A DNA stretch of 64,000 bases from the NCBI GenBank assembly GCA_025594325.1, contig JANHCV010000007.1, positions 558,001-622,000 of the forward strand. Direction: 5' to 3'. The notes under the pieces were generated by a model. The model was not told the origin of the DNA. It worked only from the letters and a program-made list of their open reading frames with translations, and ran no database searches. Made by a program: the position numbers and the translations under genes. Each line of letters starts with the position of its first letter. Position 1 is the first letter of the stretch. Origin of the DNA: Blastocladiella emersonii ATCC 22665 (taxonomy: Eukaryota; Blastocladiomycota; Blastocladiomycetes; Blastocladiales; Blastocladiaceae). Positions 1 through 9,711 of the stretch are shown piece by piece.

Positions 1-1128
1 GTGATGGAGGGCACGATTTCGACGCTCGAGTCGCACCTGTCCGACGACATGAAGCAGAAGTTTCAGTCGGTGCTCGCCGACGGGTACGCCATGGGGATCG
101 GGTGGGTCGACACCAAGCTCGCCGAAACGTTCCCGCAGGCCAACCTGACCGCCGTGTACCGCCGCATCTCGCGCTCGTTTTCGCGCAGCCCGACGCCGAC
201 GCTCGTTGGGCTCTCCGCCGCGGCGAGCAGCGGGACGCCGGTGCTCGGCAAGGCGCTCGTCGAGGACCCCGCCGCGGTCGTCGGCGAGCTCGCGTTCCTG
301 ACGCGGCTCCCGCACACGGCCACGGTCGTCGCGGCGCTGACCACGGGCAACTTCTCGGCGCTCACCGACTACACGGTGCTCATGGGGTCGGCCATGGAGC
401 TCAAGGACAGCAGCAGCCACATGGTCGCGACCGTCACGAAACTGATCCAGGACTCGTCGACCGCCACGGCGTACCTTTCGGGCGCGCTCACGTCCATGGG
501 GACCGTCACGTTCAGCGTGCTGATCAGCATCACGCAGTACCTGCTCGACGCCTTCGACTTCATCTTCCAGGGCATCATGTTCCTGATCACGCTGCACACG
601 CTCGTGTCGCGCGAGACGTCGGTCACCGAGTGGTTCGCGCACCTGCTGATCCTGGCGGACCCGGAGCAGGAGCTGACGCGGTCGCTCGAGGACAACATCG
701 TGTCGGTGCTCATGTGCACGACCAAGCTGACCGTGTTCCACACGCTGCTGACGTGGTTCACCTTCTCTGCGTTCGGCGTCGACCTCGTCTACATCTCGAC
801 CGCCCTGACCGTCGTGCTCTCGATCGTCCCGCTCGTCCCGCCCATGTGGATCGCCGTCCCCGCCGCCATCTCGCTCTACTGGCAAACGCGCTTTTGGAGC
901 GCCACGGCCCTGCTCGTCATTCACTTCTACGCCGCGTGGTTCGTCGACCCGGCGTTCTTTGCCGAGATCCCCGAGGTCAACCCGTACTTTTCCGCCCTCG
1001 CCTTCATCCTCGGCCTCTGGGCGTTTGGTCTCGAGGGACTCGTCCTTGGCCCGCTTCTCATGACCGTCATCCCGACGCTCTTCTCCATGATGTCCAAGAA
1101 GCTTGGCGAATCCGAGCCCGTCGCGTGA
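1..1128 (+). CDS. TMEM245/AI-2E transporter-family membrane protein, C-terminal part
   Basis: The frame is open from the first base of the window, so the N-terminus lies upstream; the GTG at position 1 is probably not the start. The 375 visible residues hold several hydrophobic segments (roughly residues 160-200, 235-300 and 300-365). The C-terminal segment containing FGLEGLVLGPLLM is typical of the AI-2E_transport fold (PF01594) found in eukaryotic TMEM245. Family members are polytopic membrane proteins; transport by TMEM245 itself is not established, so the substrate is unknown. The frame ends with TGA at 1126-1128. The next gene starts 195 bp downstream on the same strand. Family assignment rests on the C-terminal motif and topology and is fairly safe; function is inference. 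Confidence 0.75.
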   Translation: MMEGTISTLESHLSDDMKQKFQSVLADGYAMGIGWVDTKLAETFPQANLTAVYRRISRSFSRSPTPTLVGLSAAASSGTPVLGKALVEDPAAVVGELAFLTRLPHTATVVAALTTGNFSALTDYTVLMGSAMELKDSSSHMVATVTKLIQDSSTATAYLSGALTSMGTVTFSVLISITQYLLDAFDFIFQGIMFLITLHTLVSRETSVTEWFAHLLILADPEQELTRSLEDNIVSVLMCTTKLTVFHTLLTWFTFSAFGVDLVYISTALTVVLSIVPLVPPMWIAVPAAISLYWQTRFWSATALLVIHFYAAWFVDPAFFAEIPEVNPYFSALAFILGLWAFGLEGLVLGPLLMTVIPTLFSMMSKKLGESEPVA

Positions 1129-1322
1129 GAGGAGATGTAAACGAGAAATGTATCATGGTGTGTTCAAAGGAAATCGTGGAAGGTGAACTGGATGTACGTT
1201 GGGAACGAAGCGAGCCGTGTTGAGCGATGGCCTGTTGAGCCTGCTGTTGAGCGACGCGCGAGACGCGCGCCCAAAATCCGACTGGCGTCTCGAATCGGTC
1301 CTCGCTCCAAACGTCCCCCACC

Positions 1323-3014
1323 ATGAATGATAATCGAATGAAACCCATGCAACTTAACTTGCTGCCTTCTCTCGTACTCGCGAACCTCGCCCTATACCTC
1401 GACGCGCGCGAGCTCTCGCGGCTGCGACAGACCTGCGTCGCGCTGAGCCGCGTCCCCGCGAGCGCCGCCGCTCTGCGCGAACACACCCGGTGGGCCATCG
1501 ACCGCGGATCCTTCTCTGATTTGCGCACGCTGCTCTTCGATCAACGTCGATCCATCCCCGAGGAGGACCTGTATGCGGTTTCAAAGATGCTTGCCAAGGG
1601 TGCCGTCGACCTTTGCGACATGGAGTTGCTCCGTTCCGTCCTCGACACCGCTGTCGCTCCAGCACCGCGCGGCCATGTCGGCATTTCTATCTTCCACCTG
1701 CTCCTTGACGCAACTCAGCTGGGGCAGCGCGGGGTTCCAGGCGCGCTCGACATCGCTCAATTCCTTATCATCAATCCGCGGCCTTGCTACATGCCAAGCC
1801 ACCACTTCTTCGGCGAACTCTTCTCTGCCTTTCGTACCGTCGCGTCATCCGTTGACTTGGACACGCTGGCCAAAACGCATCCGTTGCGGGCATTCAACCT
1901 TGCCGTTCTTGCTGACAACCAGCCGTACATCACCCAGCACCTCGCCGCATCATTGAAAGTCCTTGTCCAAGACCCAAGCGCGCGTGACCAACGCAGCGGG
2001 TGGTTCTCCATCACCGACCTGCTCAGCCTGACGCTTCTCCTTGGCAACGCGTCCACGACAAGTGCCATACTCGACCACCTTGAAGAGAATTACTGGCCGA
2101 CCGTCCGGAAATGCACAGTTGACTGGGAAGTCGTGCTGCTGGAAGCGCACGATGGGGTCGCTCCAGGGCCGCTCCGTCTCATGCTGACCCATTCTACAGC
2201 TCGAGACATGTTTGCGCGCACTCCTTTCAACGCGTTCCGTGCGATTGCTCACGGAAAGGTTGATAAGCTTAGGGCACGCCTTCGCAAATATGGTCGCAAA
2301 AAGCTGTATAAAGATGACCCCGAGCTGCGCATCTACTTGTTGTTGCCGCTTGCTTGGACCCTTGGCCAAGTCGCTTGCTTTGACGGCATGGTGCAGGAGC
2401 TGACGCCGCTGTGGAACGACAAGCCATACTTTGCAATTCTTTCATTGGAAGCTGCGTGCGAATACCCGAACCCGTCGCAGGCCAAGCACCTTCTCAATCA
2501 GCTCCTTCAAATGCAGACTGCCGTTCGTCGTCAGGTTGCCCTTCATTTCCCAAAGCTTGCGGAAATGGCTGCTTCGCGCGCCAACCTGAAGATGCTTCAG
2601 TGGTTGTTGGTGTCGGCACGCCCTCAAATTTTGCGATTGATGAACAGCTCCAAGCATGGTGCTGATCAAAAGCTTGACGTTGACGTTTCCGACTTGGTGC
2701 TTCGCGCAGCTAACGGTACTTCCGCGCCGACGAAGTGCCTGATCGATACAATTGGCTGGCTGCTGCAAGAGTTCTCCTTGGAGCCCAATCGCGAGAAACA
2801 GGCGATCCTCAAAGCGATTTGCAGCGACGAAATTCACTTCAATGCAGGATTGATCGAGTATCTGCTTTCTGACCTGGAACTGGACCCGTCATTCAACAAC
2901 AACGGGCTCCTGAAATACGTCCGGATCAACTGGACGTTCCCGACGGCCGAATCGCTTCTCTTACGCGACCCGCGAGTGGCAGCCATTGAGCGTTTACGGC
3001 TTGCACAGCGATGA
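1323..3014 (+). CDS. F-box-like helical-repeat protein, unknown function
   Basis: Single-exon frame of 563 residues from the ATG at 1323. Residues 10-45 (LLPSLVLANLALYLDARELS, then RLRQTCVALSRVP) have the hydrophobic spacing of a degenerate F-box. The remainder is leucine-rich and mostly helical without a motif I can name; ankyrin- or HEAT-like stacking is possible. Third-position GC is lower than in the housekeeping genes of the window and resembles the LRR cluster and the gene at 59880-62216. If the F-box is real the protein would be a substrate receptor of an SCF ubiquitin ligase; that is inference. The upstream 120 bp contain GACGCGC/GAGACGCG elements like those before the LRR genes. Confidence 0.75.
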   Translation: MNDNRMKPMQLNLLPSLVLANLALYLDARELSRLRQTCVALSRVPASAAALREHTRWAIDRGSFSDLRTLLFDQRRSIPEEDLYAVSKMLAKGAVDLCDMELLRSVLDTAVAPAPRGHVGISIFHLLLDATQLGQRGVPGALDIAQFLIINPRPCYMPSHHFFGELFSAFRTVASSVDLDTLAKTHPLRAFNLAVLADNQPYITQHLAASLKVLVQDPSARDQRSGWFSITDLLSLTLLLGNASTTSAILDHLEENYWPTVRKCTVDWEVVLLEAHDGVAPGPLRLMLTHSTARDMFARTPFNAFRAIAHGKVDKLRARLRKYGRKKLYKDDPELRIYLLLPLAWTLGQVACFDGMVQELTPLWNDKPYFAILSLEAACEYPNPSQAKHLLNQLLQMQTAVRRQVALHFPKLAEMAASRANLKMLQWLLVSARPQILRLMNSSKHGADQKLDVDVSDLVLRAANGTSAPTKCLIDTIGWLLQEFSLEPNREKQAILKAICSDEIHFNAGLIEYLLSDLELDPSFNNNGLLKYVRINWTFPTAESLLLRDPRVAAIERLRLAQR

Positions 3015-3420
3015 CGCGGTCATGGCTCGGTCGGATGGATGAATTTTTACTGTTGCTGTGTAACCAATGAACGTATTTACTGGTGATAGCTTTCGATCTC
3101 GAGTGATTTCTGAGCTGATCTAAGACGATGGAGGTTTTTGACGCGTACGGGCAGCAACCGCGATGAACGCTCAGCGGGCGGTCGTGTTCCTAGCAGGCCC
3201 GGGTCTGTCGATTCCAGCCTCCGCGATGTTGCCCGGGCATGTATTTGCGGGTCGAACGCGAACGACGCAGTGTGGGCGGGACAAGACGCGTCACGCCACT
3301 TAGCCCCCCTGGTCACGTCTGATCGACGCGAGACGCGAGACATCACGTGTGGACGCGACGGGCTGCGGCTGAGGTCGGGCGGCCGCCCTTCCTCCTGTTC
3401 TCATCGTCCCAATCGCGAAA
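3015..3420. other. Intergenic with GACGCG / CACGTG elements
   Basis: No convincing reading frame. The 3290-3360 stretch holds GACGCGTCACG, GGTCACGTC, GACGCGAGACGCGAGAC and ATCACGTG, i.e. the same building blocks as the LRR promoter motif in looser arrangement, 60-130 bp before the ATG at 3421. Probably the promoter of the downstream gene. Confidence 0.4.
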
Positions 3421-4422
3421 ATGACAACGAATGAATTGAAGACTTATCGCAACGGCTCAGAGAGACCAAAATCAACCTCTCGATCTTCAAAGCCAGCATG
3501 GCGGCCGACAGGCAAGACCATCGACCCGAAGCTGCGCGCGACGCTGCAGAGCCGCGCCATCACCCCGCCACCATCATCGGCTCCGCGACCCGCAACTCGC
3601 GCTGTTTCACAACCGCGCTCAACCTCTGCGCCGCTGACGCTTCCCGCGCGGCCTCCGACGAGCAGTCGCCATCCGCCGAGTGAGACGCCAGAACAACACG
3701 CGACTCCGCTGCCACCGCCCAAGTCCCCCGAAGCCCGGCGTGCTGAGCGCTCGGCCGAAATCCACTCGATCCTCGAGCGGATCCGAAAGTTACGCGCCGA
3801 GTGCACGCTCGACCCAGCGTCGCGACCAGCGGAGCCGTCGATACATGCGCCTGCTCGCTCGCCATCGTCTCCGCGGGAACCCGTGGGATCCACACCCTGT
3901 GCTACATCAGCCCCGCCACCACCACGCGCGTCATCACCACCCCGGCCCACTTCCCCGCCGCACTTCCAGCAACCGACCGAGAGCTCGACGCGGCACACGG
4001 TGCAGTGCGACTCGCGCCCTTGCCCGCCGCGCCGTCCTCGCCCCAAAAAGCTCGCCGGCCCCGTCGCCCCGCCGCCACCCGTCCCCGCGCGTCCGCCGCC
4101 GCTCGAGCTGCGGTCGCTCCGCATGCTCAAGGACATGCAGGCCGAGGAGCACCTGCGCGCGCTCAAGTCGTTCCGCCCGCGGCCGCTGGCGCTCCCGCGC
4201 CCACACATGGCGCTCTCGCGGCTCGATGATCTCGGGCCCGGGACCCACGGAACGGGCCAAGCGAGCCGCGCCGCGCTGCATCTGGCTATCGAGGCGTCGC
4301 TCGAGGACCTGTACCGCGAGCTTGACACGGAGGACGGCGTGTACGCGGGCCCGCCGGCCGACGGAGGGATCGGGGTCGGGTTTGGGATCGAGGAGGACTG
4401 GGAGCACGGGGCAGACTTTTGA
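3421..4422 (+). CDS. Proline-rich low-complexity protein, unknown
   Basis: Single frame of 333 residues. Residues 1-95 are basic, Ser/Pro-rich and likely disordered. A charged helical patch (RRAERSAEIHSILERIRKLR, about residues 105-125) could be a short coiled coil. A long Pro/Arg-rich region follows, then a more ordered C-terminal third with LRMLKDMQAEEHLRALKSF and an acidic end. No domain is recognised. The opposite strand is also open (3444-4427), but that frame is Gly/Ser/Arg low complexity and looks like a GC-rich shadow. Proline-rich stretches like these are common in cytoskeletal or SH3-ligand proteins, but nothing specific can be claimed. Confidence 0.55.
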   Translation: MTTNELKTYRNGSERPKSTSRSSKPAWRPTGKTIDPKLRATLQSRAITPPPSSAPRPATRAVSQPRSTSAPLTLPARPPTSSRHPPSETPEQHATPLPPPKSPEARRAERSAEIHSILERIRKLRAECTLDPASRPAEPSIHAPARSPSSPREPVGSTPCATSAPPPPRASSPPRPTSPPHFQQPTESSTRHTVQCDSRPCPPRRPRPKKLAGPVAPPPPVPARPPPLELRSLRMLKDMQAEEHLRALKSFRPRPLALPRPHMALSRLDDLGPGTHGTGQASRAALHLAIEASLEDLYRELDTEDGVYAGPPADGGIGVGFGIEEDWEHGADF

Positions 4423-4618
4423 TACAATTTGACAAGGACTCCTAGTTGCCTGGTCTAGTTGGAGAAGGGATGAGCGCATACACGGGCGGGGCGCAGGGCG
4501 GAGCGATGCTGGCAGTTCCCTTGATGCTGGAGGCCTGACGAGCGACGCCTTTCGTCGCGGCGTTCGCCTTACCCTCCTTCGTTCCCGCTCCCCTTCACTT
4601 CAAGGGCTCCAACACTAG

Positions 4619-5843
4619 ATGCAACGTAACATGCAGCAACCATGGAGAACGGACCTAGGTCCTGAGATCAGAACCAAAATCTTGCTGTTGTGTGCTCCGC
4701 GGGCGGTGGTCCCTGCCGCCAGCCACGCCTTCAAGTACATTGCCCGGTGCGCTACAGTTCAGCTCGATTGGAAGACGCGCCCCAACCTTGGCACCAAGCC
4801 CGCGGTCTCGGTTCAGGACAGCTTGTGGTTCCTTTCTGCCGTCTTTGAGAAACGCAGCCTTCGGCAGAAGGCCTTGCGTCTCGCCAAGGCAAGCCTCGAG
4901 GCTGACGAATCCTGGTCGCACTCCCGCTTTGTGTGCAGAGGTACGGATATGGCGAAGATGGCGGTCCCGTTGTGAGCGGCGCATGCTGACCCGGCTTGTT
5001 TACGGAATAGCCCTTGCGACTATTCGTGACTACTGCGAGTCGTGGCCCGATCCGCGAATGGACGAGTTCTGCGAGCTCTTCGAGATTCCGACCCCCACCG
5101 AGATCTCCGAGCAGCTCGACCGCGCCATTCGTAGTCAGCACGAGGTGATCAAGTTTATGCGCGAGTACCCGCGGTACTACAGCCTCATCGTTCTCGAGGA
5201 GGCGTTCGACAAGTCCGTTGGCGCCGACGACTGCTACGTGCGCCCGCATCTGGCGATCCTGCTCACGCAGCTCATGTGCGCGGTCGAGGGCGCGGGCTGG
5301 ATCGGGCCCCAAGGTGCGGGCTGGATTGGCGCCGCGGACGTGTCCATGATCATTCAAGGTTACATCGACGAGGAACTGGCGGCATGGCTTCTGCTGCCTC
5401 TCATCGAGTACGCAACCCGTCTCCGGCGCCTCGGGTACATAGAAGAAGATGATGACGACGAGCCCTTTGACATTGGCTTTGTCGAGATCGCCATCCGCCG
5501 CGTTTTTGCTTCTTGGCGCGGCTATATCGAGGGCCCCAAGGAGTGCATGGATGACCTCGCCGCGGCGCTCCGCTCGCTGCTCCGCGTTGACATCAACAGC
5601 GACGACGATGACGATGACGCTCCCATCGTCGTGCTCGACTCGATTGCGCGCCGCTTTGTCCAGCGCGAGCGCGAGTGGGTCTTGCGCGAGGTCGTTGATT
5701 GGGCCCGCGCCGACGAGTTCCGCTGGATGTTCTCGCTGCTCAACGCCACGGACGGTCTGCTCAAGGACATGACGGCCGTTGGTCAGCAGGCCAAGTACGA
5801 CGAGTGGAAGGAGTACTACGACGATTTTGGATCCCCGTTTTGA
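4619..5843 (+). CDS. F-box-like protein, two exons, acidic
   Basis: Exons 4619-4940 and 5011-5843; intron of 70 nt with GTACGG donor, GCTGAC branch and AATAG acceptor, phase 1. Splicing joins two frames that are otherwise unconnected and gives 384 residues. The N-terminus (LGPEIRTKILLLCAPRAVVP) resembles a degenerate F-box start. Exon 2 is helical with acidic tracts (EEDDDDEPF and SDDDDDDAP). The protein has the same general architecture as the genes at 1323 and 59880, but I see no clear residue-level identity. The frame inside exon 2 also runs upstream of the splice site, which would give a different, Arg/Pro-rich N-terminus; the spliced version is preferred because both splice signals and phase agree. 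Confidence 0.72.
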
Positions 5844-6000
5844 GCGGATCTGTCGCCACCGAGCTGTATCGATTCGCAATACAAGTATATTTTGTTCGAA
5901 CACGAACGCGAAGATCGAATACACAATGCCGCTGGCAGGCGCGGTCACACAAACAAACCATCCTCGTCATCCCTGGGCCCATCTATCGCTGCCGCCGTTA

Positions 6001-7302
6001 TCAAAGTGCACCAAAATTGGTGAAGCTCTGTGCAAAGATGTGTCGCCCAAGTTCCACGTCGGGCAAAACACGCTCTGCTGCAACTTGCTCAAGACCGTGC
6101 ATAAACGCGTCGTCCAAGCCGGAATTCTTAAGTGTGAGTTTCTCGGCAAACATGGGAAGCTGGCGAAGTACCGCGAGAGCGGCTGCTGAGCCAATCTCGT
6201 TTTCACTGAGATCGACGGACTTGATGGATGCAGGGACGCCAGCAGCAAGCAATACTGCCCCAGCGGCAGTCAGTTGAACATCTTGGAGCGTGAACGACGT
6301 GAGGTAAGGTGGGAAGTGGTGCGCGATCGCTCCCGCGCACTCGTCCATGAGCTCGCCCGATTCGCGAAGGTCAAGCTCCAGGAGCGATGCGGGAAGTGCA
6401 CAAAAGAGTTCGAGGTAGCTCGTTTCGTCGAAACCACAAACGTGCAATTCAAGCTTTTGGAGCTGCTGAGGCATGTTAGAAGCGAGGCGGCGAACTCCCG
6501 GTGACGGTTTTGGGAAGCCACCGTTCGACCAGGGCGTCATCGTTGGACTCGATGTACAAGTTTAAGGAAAGAGTGACCTTGGTGGCCTTGCTTGACGCGA
6601 TTATTTGCGCAAGAACCGAGAAGGGGAAGCAAAGATATGCGAACTCGATTTCATGAATCTGCTGCGTTGGGCTGGAAAGGGCCTCTGCGAGTATTTGAGC
6701 GCCGCATTTGCTGAGCCGGAAGCTCTCGAGACGCATTTTAGTCATGAAACCAGATGAGATTCCCTCGGCCTCCTGGGCTACGAGTAGGTCGCCAGGCGCG
6801 CAATTGATTGCGCTCTAATGCTCATCAAGCGGGGACGGTTAGCGAAGATTGATGAGTTTTCGTGAAGGTCGACGCATACCGGTTCAGCGGTGCGGCGCAC
6901 TGAGTCAAACCACGCCGGATACTTGTCCAGAATCAAAGGCAGCGCGTCGTGCTCGGGTGCCCAGATCGAGTAGCCAGTGAGGGGAAGCCCGGAACGTCGC
7001 CACCAATCAATGACGTTGAAGCGTTTCAAGCGAAGGACCTCTTCGAGCGCGGAGCGGCTGTTGGAAACCACGCGGCCGCTCGCCCTCCAAAGCTCGAGCG
7101 CCCACACGTGGCCACCTGCCATCATGCCTGCAAGCGGGACCTTGTCGACAACGTGGTTGAGAAGTGTCCGAAAGACTCGCGGGGCGTCACGCCGCAGCAG
7201 GACCCGGGCGTACTGCGCCAAGCCGACGCGGTCTGTCGGGTCGTGAAGTAGGACGGCGCGGACGAGTATGTCCTCAAGCAGGTGATTTACATGTAGTTTC
7301 AT
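6001..7302 (-). pseudogene. F-box-like/LRR paralogue A, internal deletion and frameshift
   Basis: Leftmost member of the tandem LRR family. Exon 1 is 7302 down to 6880 (141 codons, starting MKLHVNHLLEDILVRAV); the intron 6815-6879 has donor GTATGC and acceptor TTAG; exon 2 opens with the family signature NCAPGDLL. After the conserved ERWLPK (near 6500-6510) about 118 residues present in paralogue B are missing, and the homologous sequence resumes in another frame at SNMPQQLQ, continuing to 6001. The original frame stops at 6476. The break falls within two or three codons of the conserved WLPK, which suits a simple deletion better than an intron, and no GT/AG pair restores the frame. A truncated product of about 230 residues could still be made. 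Confidence 0.8.
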
Positions 7303-7410
7303 GATGTCTAGTATGCATGCGATGTCATACGGGGGGGGGGCAAGGAACGATGGGACGGCGACGACGGCGGTCAGAGCGAGCTGCCAAGCCTCAACCGTCG
7401 AGCGGGCATC

Positions 7411-7447
7411 GCGTGATCAAGACGTGATTTTGGGGCGCGTCTCGCAG
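7411..7447 (-). promoter_or_regulatory. Shared LRR-family promoter motif, copy A
   Basis: Plus-strand text GCGTGATCAAGACGTGATTT followed by TGGGGCGCGTCTCGC, ending about 110 bp upstream of the ATG of gene A. It combines a CRE-like TGACGT/ACGTGA core with an MluI-box-like GCGTC element. Seen in the same orientation and spacing before genes B, C, D, E and the gene at 59880-62216. Confidence 0.6.
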
Positions 7448-7603
7448 CTCGCAGCGACGGGCGCAGGCGAAGGACGAATCTCTCCTTAAATCCCTTAGAC
7501 TAGAATGGATGTGTTCAAACAATCAAATTATGAGTACAATTACGAGAGTGAACAGAAAAACGCACTTGGACAAGGTCTAGTTGCGAAGCGGGGGCGACGT
7601 GAC

Positions 7604-9305
7604 TCAAAACGTGGCGTTGATGCGGTCCCGGACAGCTGCGACAGCTGCAAGGGAAAAGTTGTTGTCCGTCAAATCGAGCGCTGGGTGCTGCAGATACTGG
7701 ATGTTCCGCTCAATAAGATGGTTGCTGATCGAGGCCAGGAACGCGTCAGTGAGGCCCGTGCCGCACAGCTTAAGGACGCGCGCTACGCCAAAAGCTTTGG
7801 AAAAGACAGTGAACGCTGCCGCAGAGCCAATGGCATCATTCTTGCTCAGGCTGATTGACACGAGCGTGTTGGGGAAGCGCGAGGCGAGGAGAGCCGCGCC
7901 AGCTGAGGTGAGCTGCACCTCCTCAAGCGCGAGCGAGGTCAGCCCCGGCGGGAAGCTGTGTGCGAGTGCGGCAGCGCAGTCGTCCGTGAGTTCGTTAAAA
8001 TCGGACAATTCCAGTACGCGAAGTGTAGTGGGGAGCGCGGCAAGCAGTTCGCAAAGCCCATCACTGCCCAGGTGGCACAACGTCAACATGAGTTGCTCGA
8101 GTTGAGGCGGCATGTTAGCAGCAAGAAGGTGGCATCCCTTCGAGCCGACATGGCTGATTTCGAGGCGGAATTTGCGAAGCGACGGAGGCAAATTGGCAAC
8201 GATTTCGTGCGCCGACTCGGAATCGAGCAACTCCATTGCGCAGATCTCCAGCACCCGGAGAGTGGAAGGAAGGCGTGCCATGAGGGCCTTACAATCCGCG
8301 TGCATCAACTCGACGTCATGCATCAAAAGCGACCGGAGTCCTTGCGGCAACCCGTGTGCCAAATCGAGAAAAGTCTGCTTGTTTGGACCAAGCGAGACAA
8401 TAGAGATCAGCTCGAGCGCAGGAGGGAGATGGCGAAAGTAGAGAGCGGACGGAGGCACAAGAAAGTCGCAACCACCGCCCATATAGTGGAACTCCTTGCA
8501 AGTGTCGGGAAGCCACTGCGTTGAAGGCGACGAGTCCACCAAGTCCTCGACGAAGTAGCTATCTTGAAGCTTGAAGACTCGCGCCGTACTCGAGGTCGCG
8601 ATTTGTGCAACAACGGGGTAGGACAGGCACATATCGTTGAGCTCAATTTCGTCCACCCGTTGGTCGGGACTGGCGAAAGCGTCGGAGAGAATTTGGGCAC
8701 CCGCGAGGCTCAAGCGGCAGTCCTTGAGTTCCAGGTGAGTCGTGTTGCCCGACGCAATATCGTCACGCACCTGCGCGGCGATAAGGTCGCCAGGCGCACA
8801 AGCGAAGCCGCCCTGATGCATGCAACGCGTTGGGGAACTGGTCAGATTCGCCCGTACAGGGAGATGAGCGGGAATTGAGGCGTACCGGCGGAAGAGCCCT
8901 GCGAACCGTTTCAAACCACGCAGGAGATTTGTCCAAGAGCAGTTGTAGCATATTGTGGCCTTCGTGGAAGGTGCGCTCGTGGACGGGAAGGCTAAAGCGA
9001 CGCCACCAGTCTACTACGTTGAAGCGACCGGCTCGAACAACGCGCACGAAGTCGCGTTCCTTGATGGAAAGCGGTCGGCCACTCGCTCGCCAAAGTTCAA
9101 GGGCCCACAGGTAGTTACCAACTGCCGCATCTGCGACAGGAAGGTCGTCAAGCACATGGTCCACAATGGCACGAAAGACGCGAGGGGCCTGGGCGCGCGG
9201 CAGAACCCGGGCGTACTGTGCCAAGCCGGCCCGGTCGGCTGGGTCGTGAAGGCGGACCGCGCAGACCAGGATGTGTTCAAGGATGTGGTTTACATGAAGT
9301 TTCAT
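7604..9305 (-). CDS. F-box-like/leucine-rich-repeat protein, paralogue B (intact)
   Basis: Exons 9305-8886 (140 codons) and 8812-7604; intron 8813-8885 with GTACGC donor, TCTGACC branch and ATCAG acceptor, phase 0; product 542 residues. Exon 1 encodes the family N-terminal domain (MKLHVNHILEHILVCAVRLH, GLAQYARVLP, WWRR), whose spacing resembles an F-box. Exon 2 starts GGFACAPGDLIAAQ and then carries about ten degenerate LRRs (for example LPPSLRKFRLEISHVGSKG and FPPGLTSLALEEVQLTSAG), the RNI-type 25-28-residue pattern. Such proteins are usually SCF substrate receptors; target unknown. It is flanked by paralogues A and C in the same orientation. A GTACCC pair in the second exon is not needed. 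Confidence 0.85.
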
Positions 9306-9432
9306 GGTGTCTAGTTCATGGTTGATGAGGCGGGCGGTGTCGGGAGAGAGGCAGCGACGACGATGGTTGCAGCGGGACGGGTGCGGCTGGGCATCAACTG
9401 ATCGAAGGCGATCGAAAAATGTAAGACCTCAG

Positions 9433-9470
9433 CACGTGACCATGGCGTGATATCGAGACGCGTCTCGCAG
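9433..9470 (-). promoter_or_regulatory. Shared LRR-family promoter motif, copy B
   Basis: CACGTGACCATGGCGTGATA then TCGAGACGCGTCTCGCAG, 128 bp upstream of the ATG of gene B. It is diverged in the first half and keeps the GAGACGCGTCTC palindrome perfectly. Confidence 0.6.
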
Positions 9471-9711
9471 CGCCGCCGCTCGCCGCTCCTTCCCAAAGCT
9501 TGACGCGTCAAGACGCATTCTACGCGAGTAAAAAAATTGGGGACCTGTTTAGAGGCTGTTGTTTCGCATCATGTGGGGCCGGGATGCGCGAGGTGAGTTG
9601 TGAGGGTGAGCAACTCCCGACCGTAACCCAACGCGTGGATTTCATGGATTTTCGTCGCACGTTGCATTATATTTATCAATATCATGGATTATTACAGAAA
9701 ACAACGGCCGT

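Noticed and set aside
3444-4427. 327-codon antisense frame over the Pro-rich gene
   Set aside because: Gly/Ser/Arg low complexity; the plus frame has a charged helix and a structured C-terminus. Some doubt remains.
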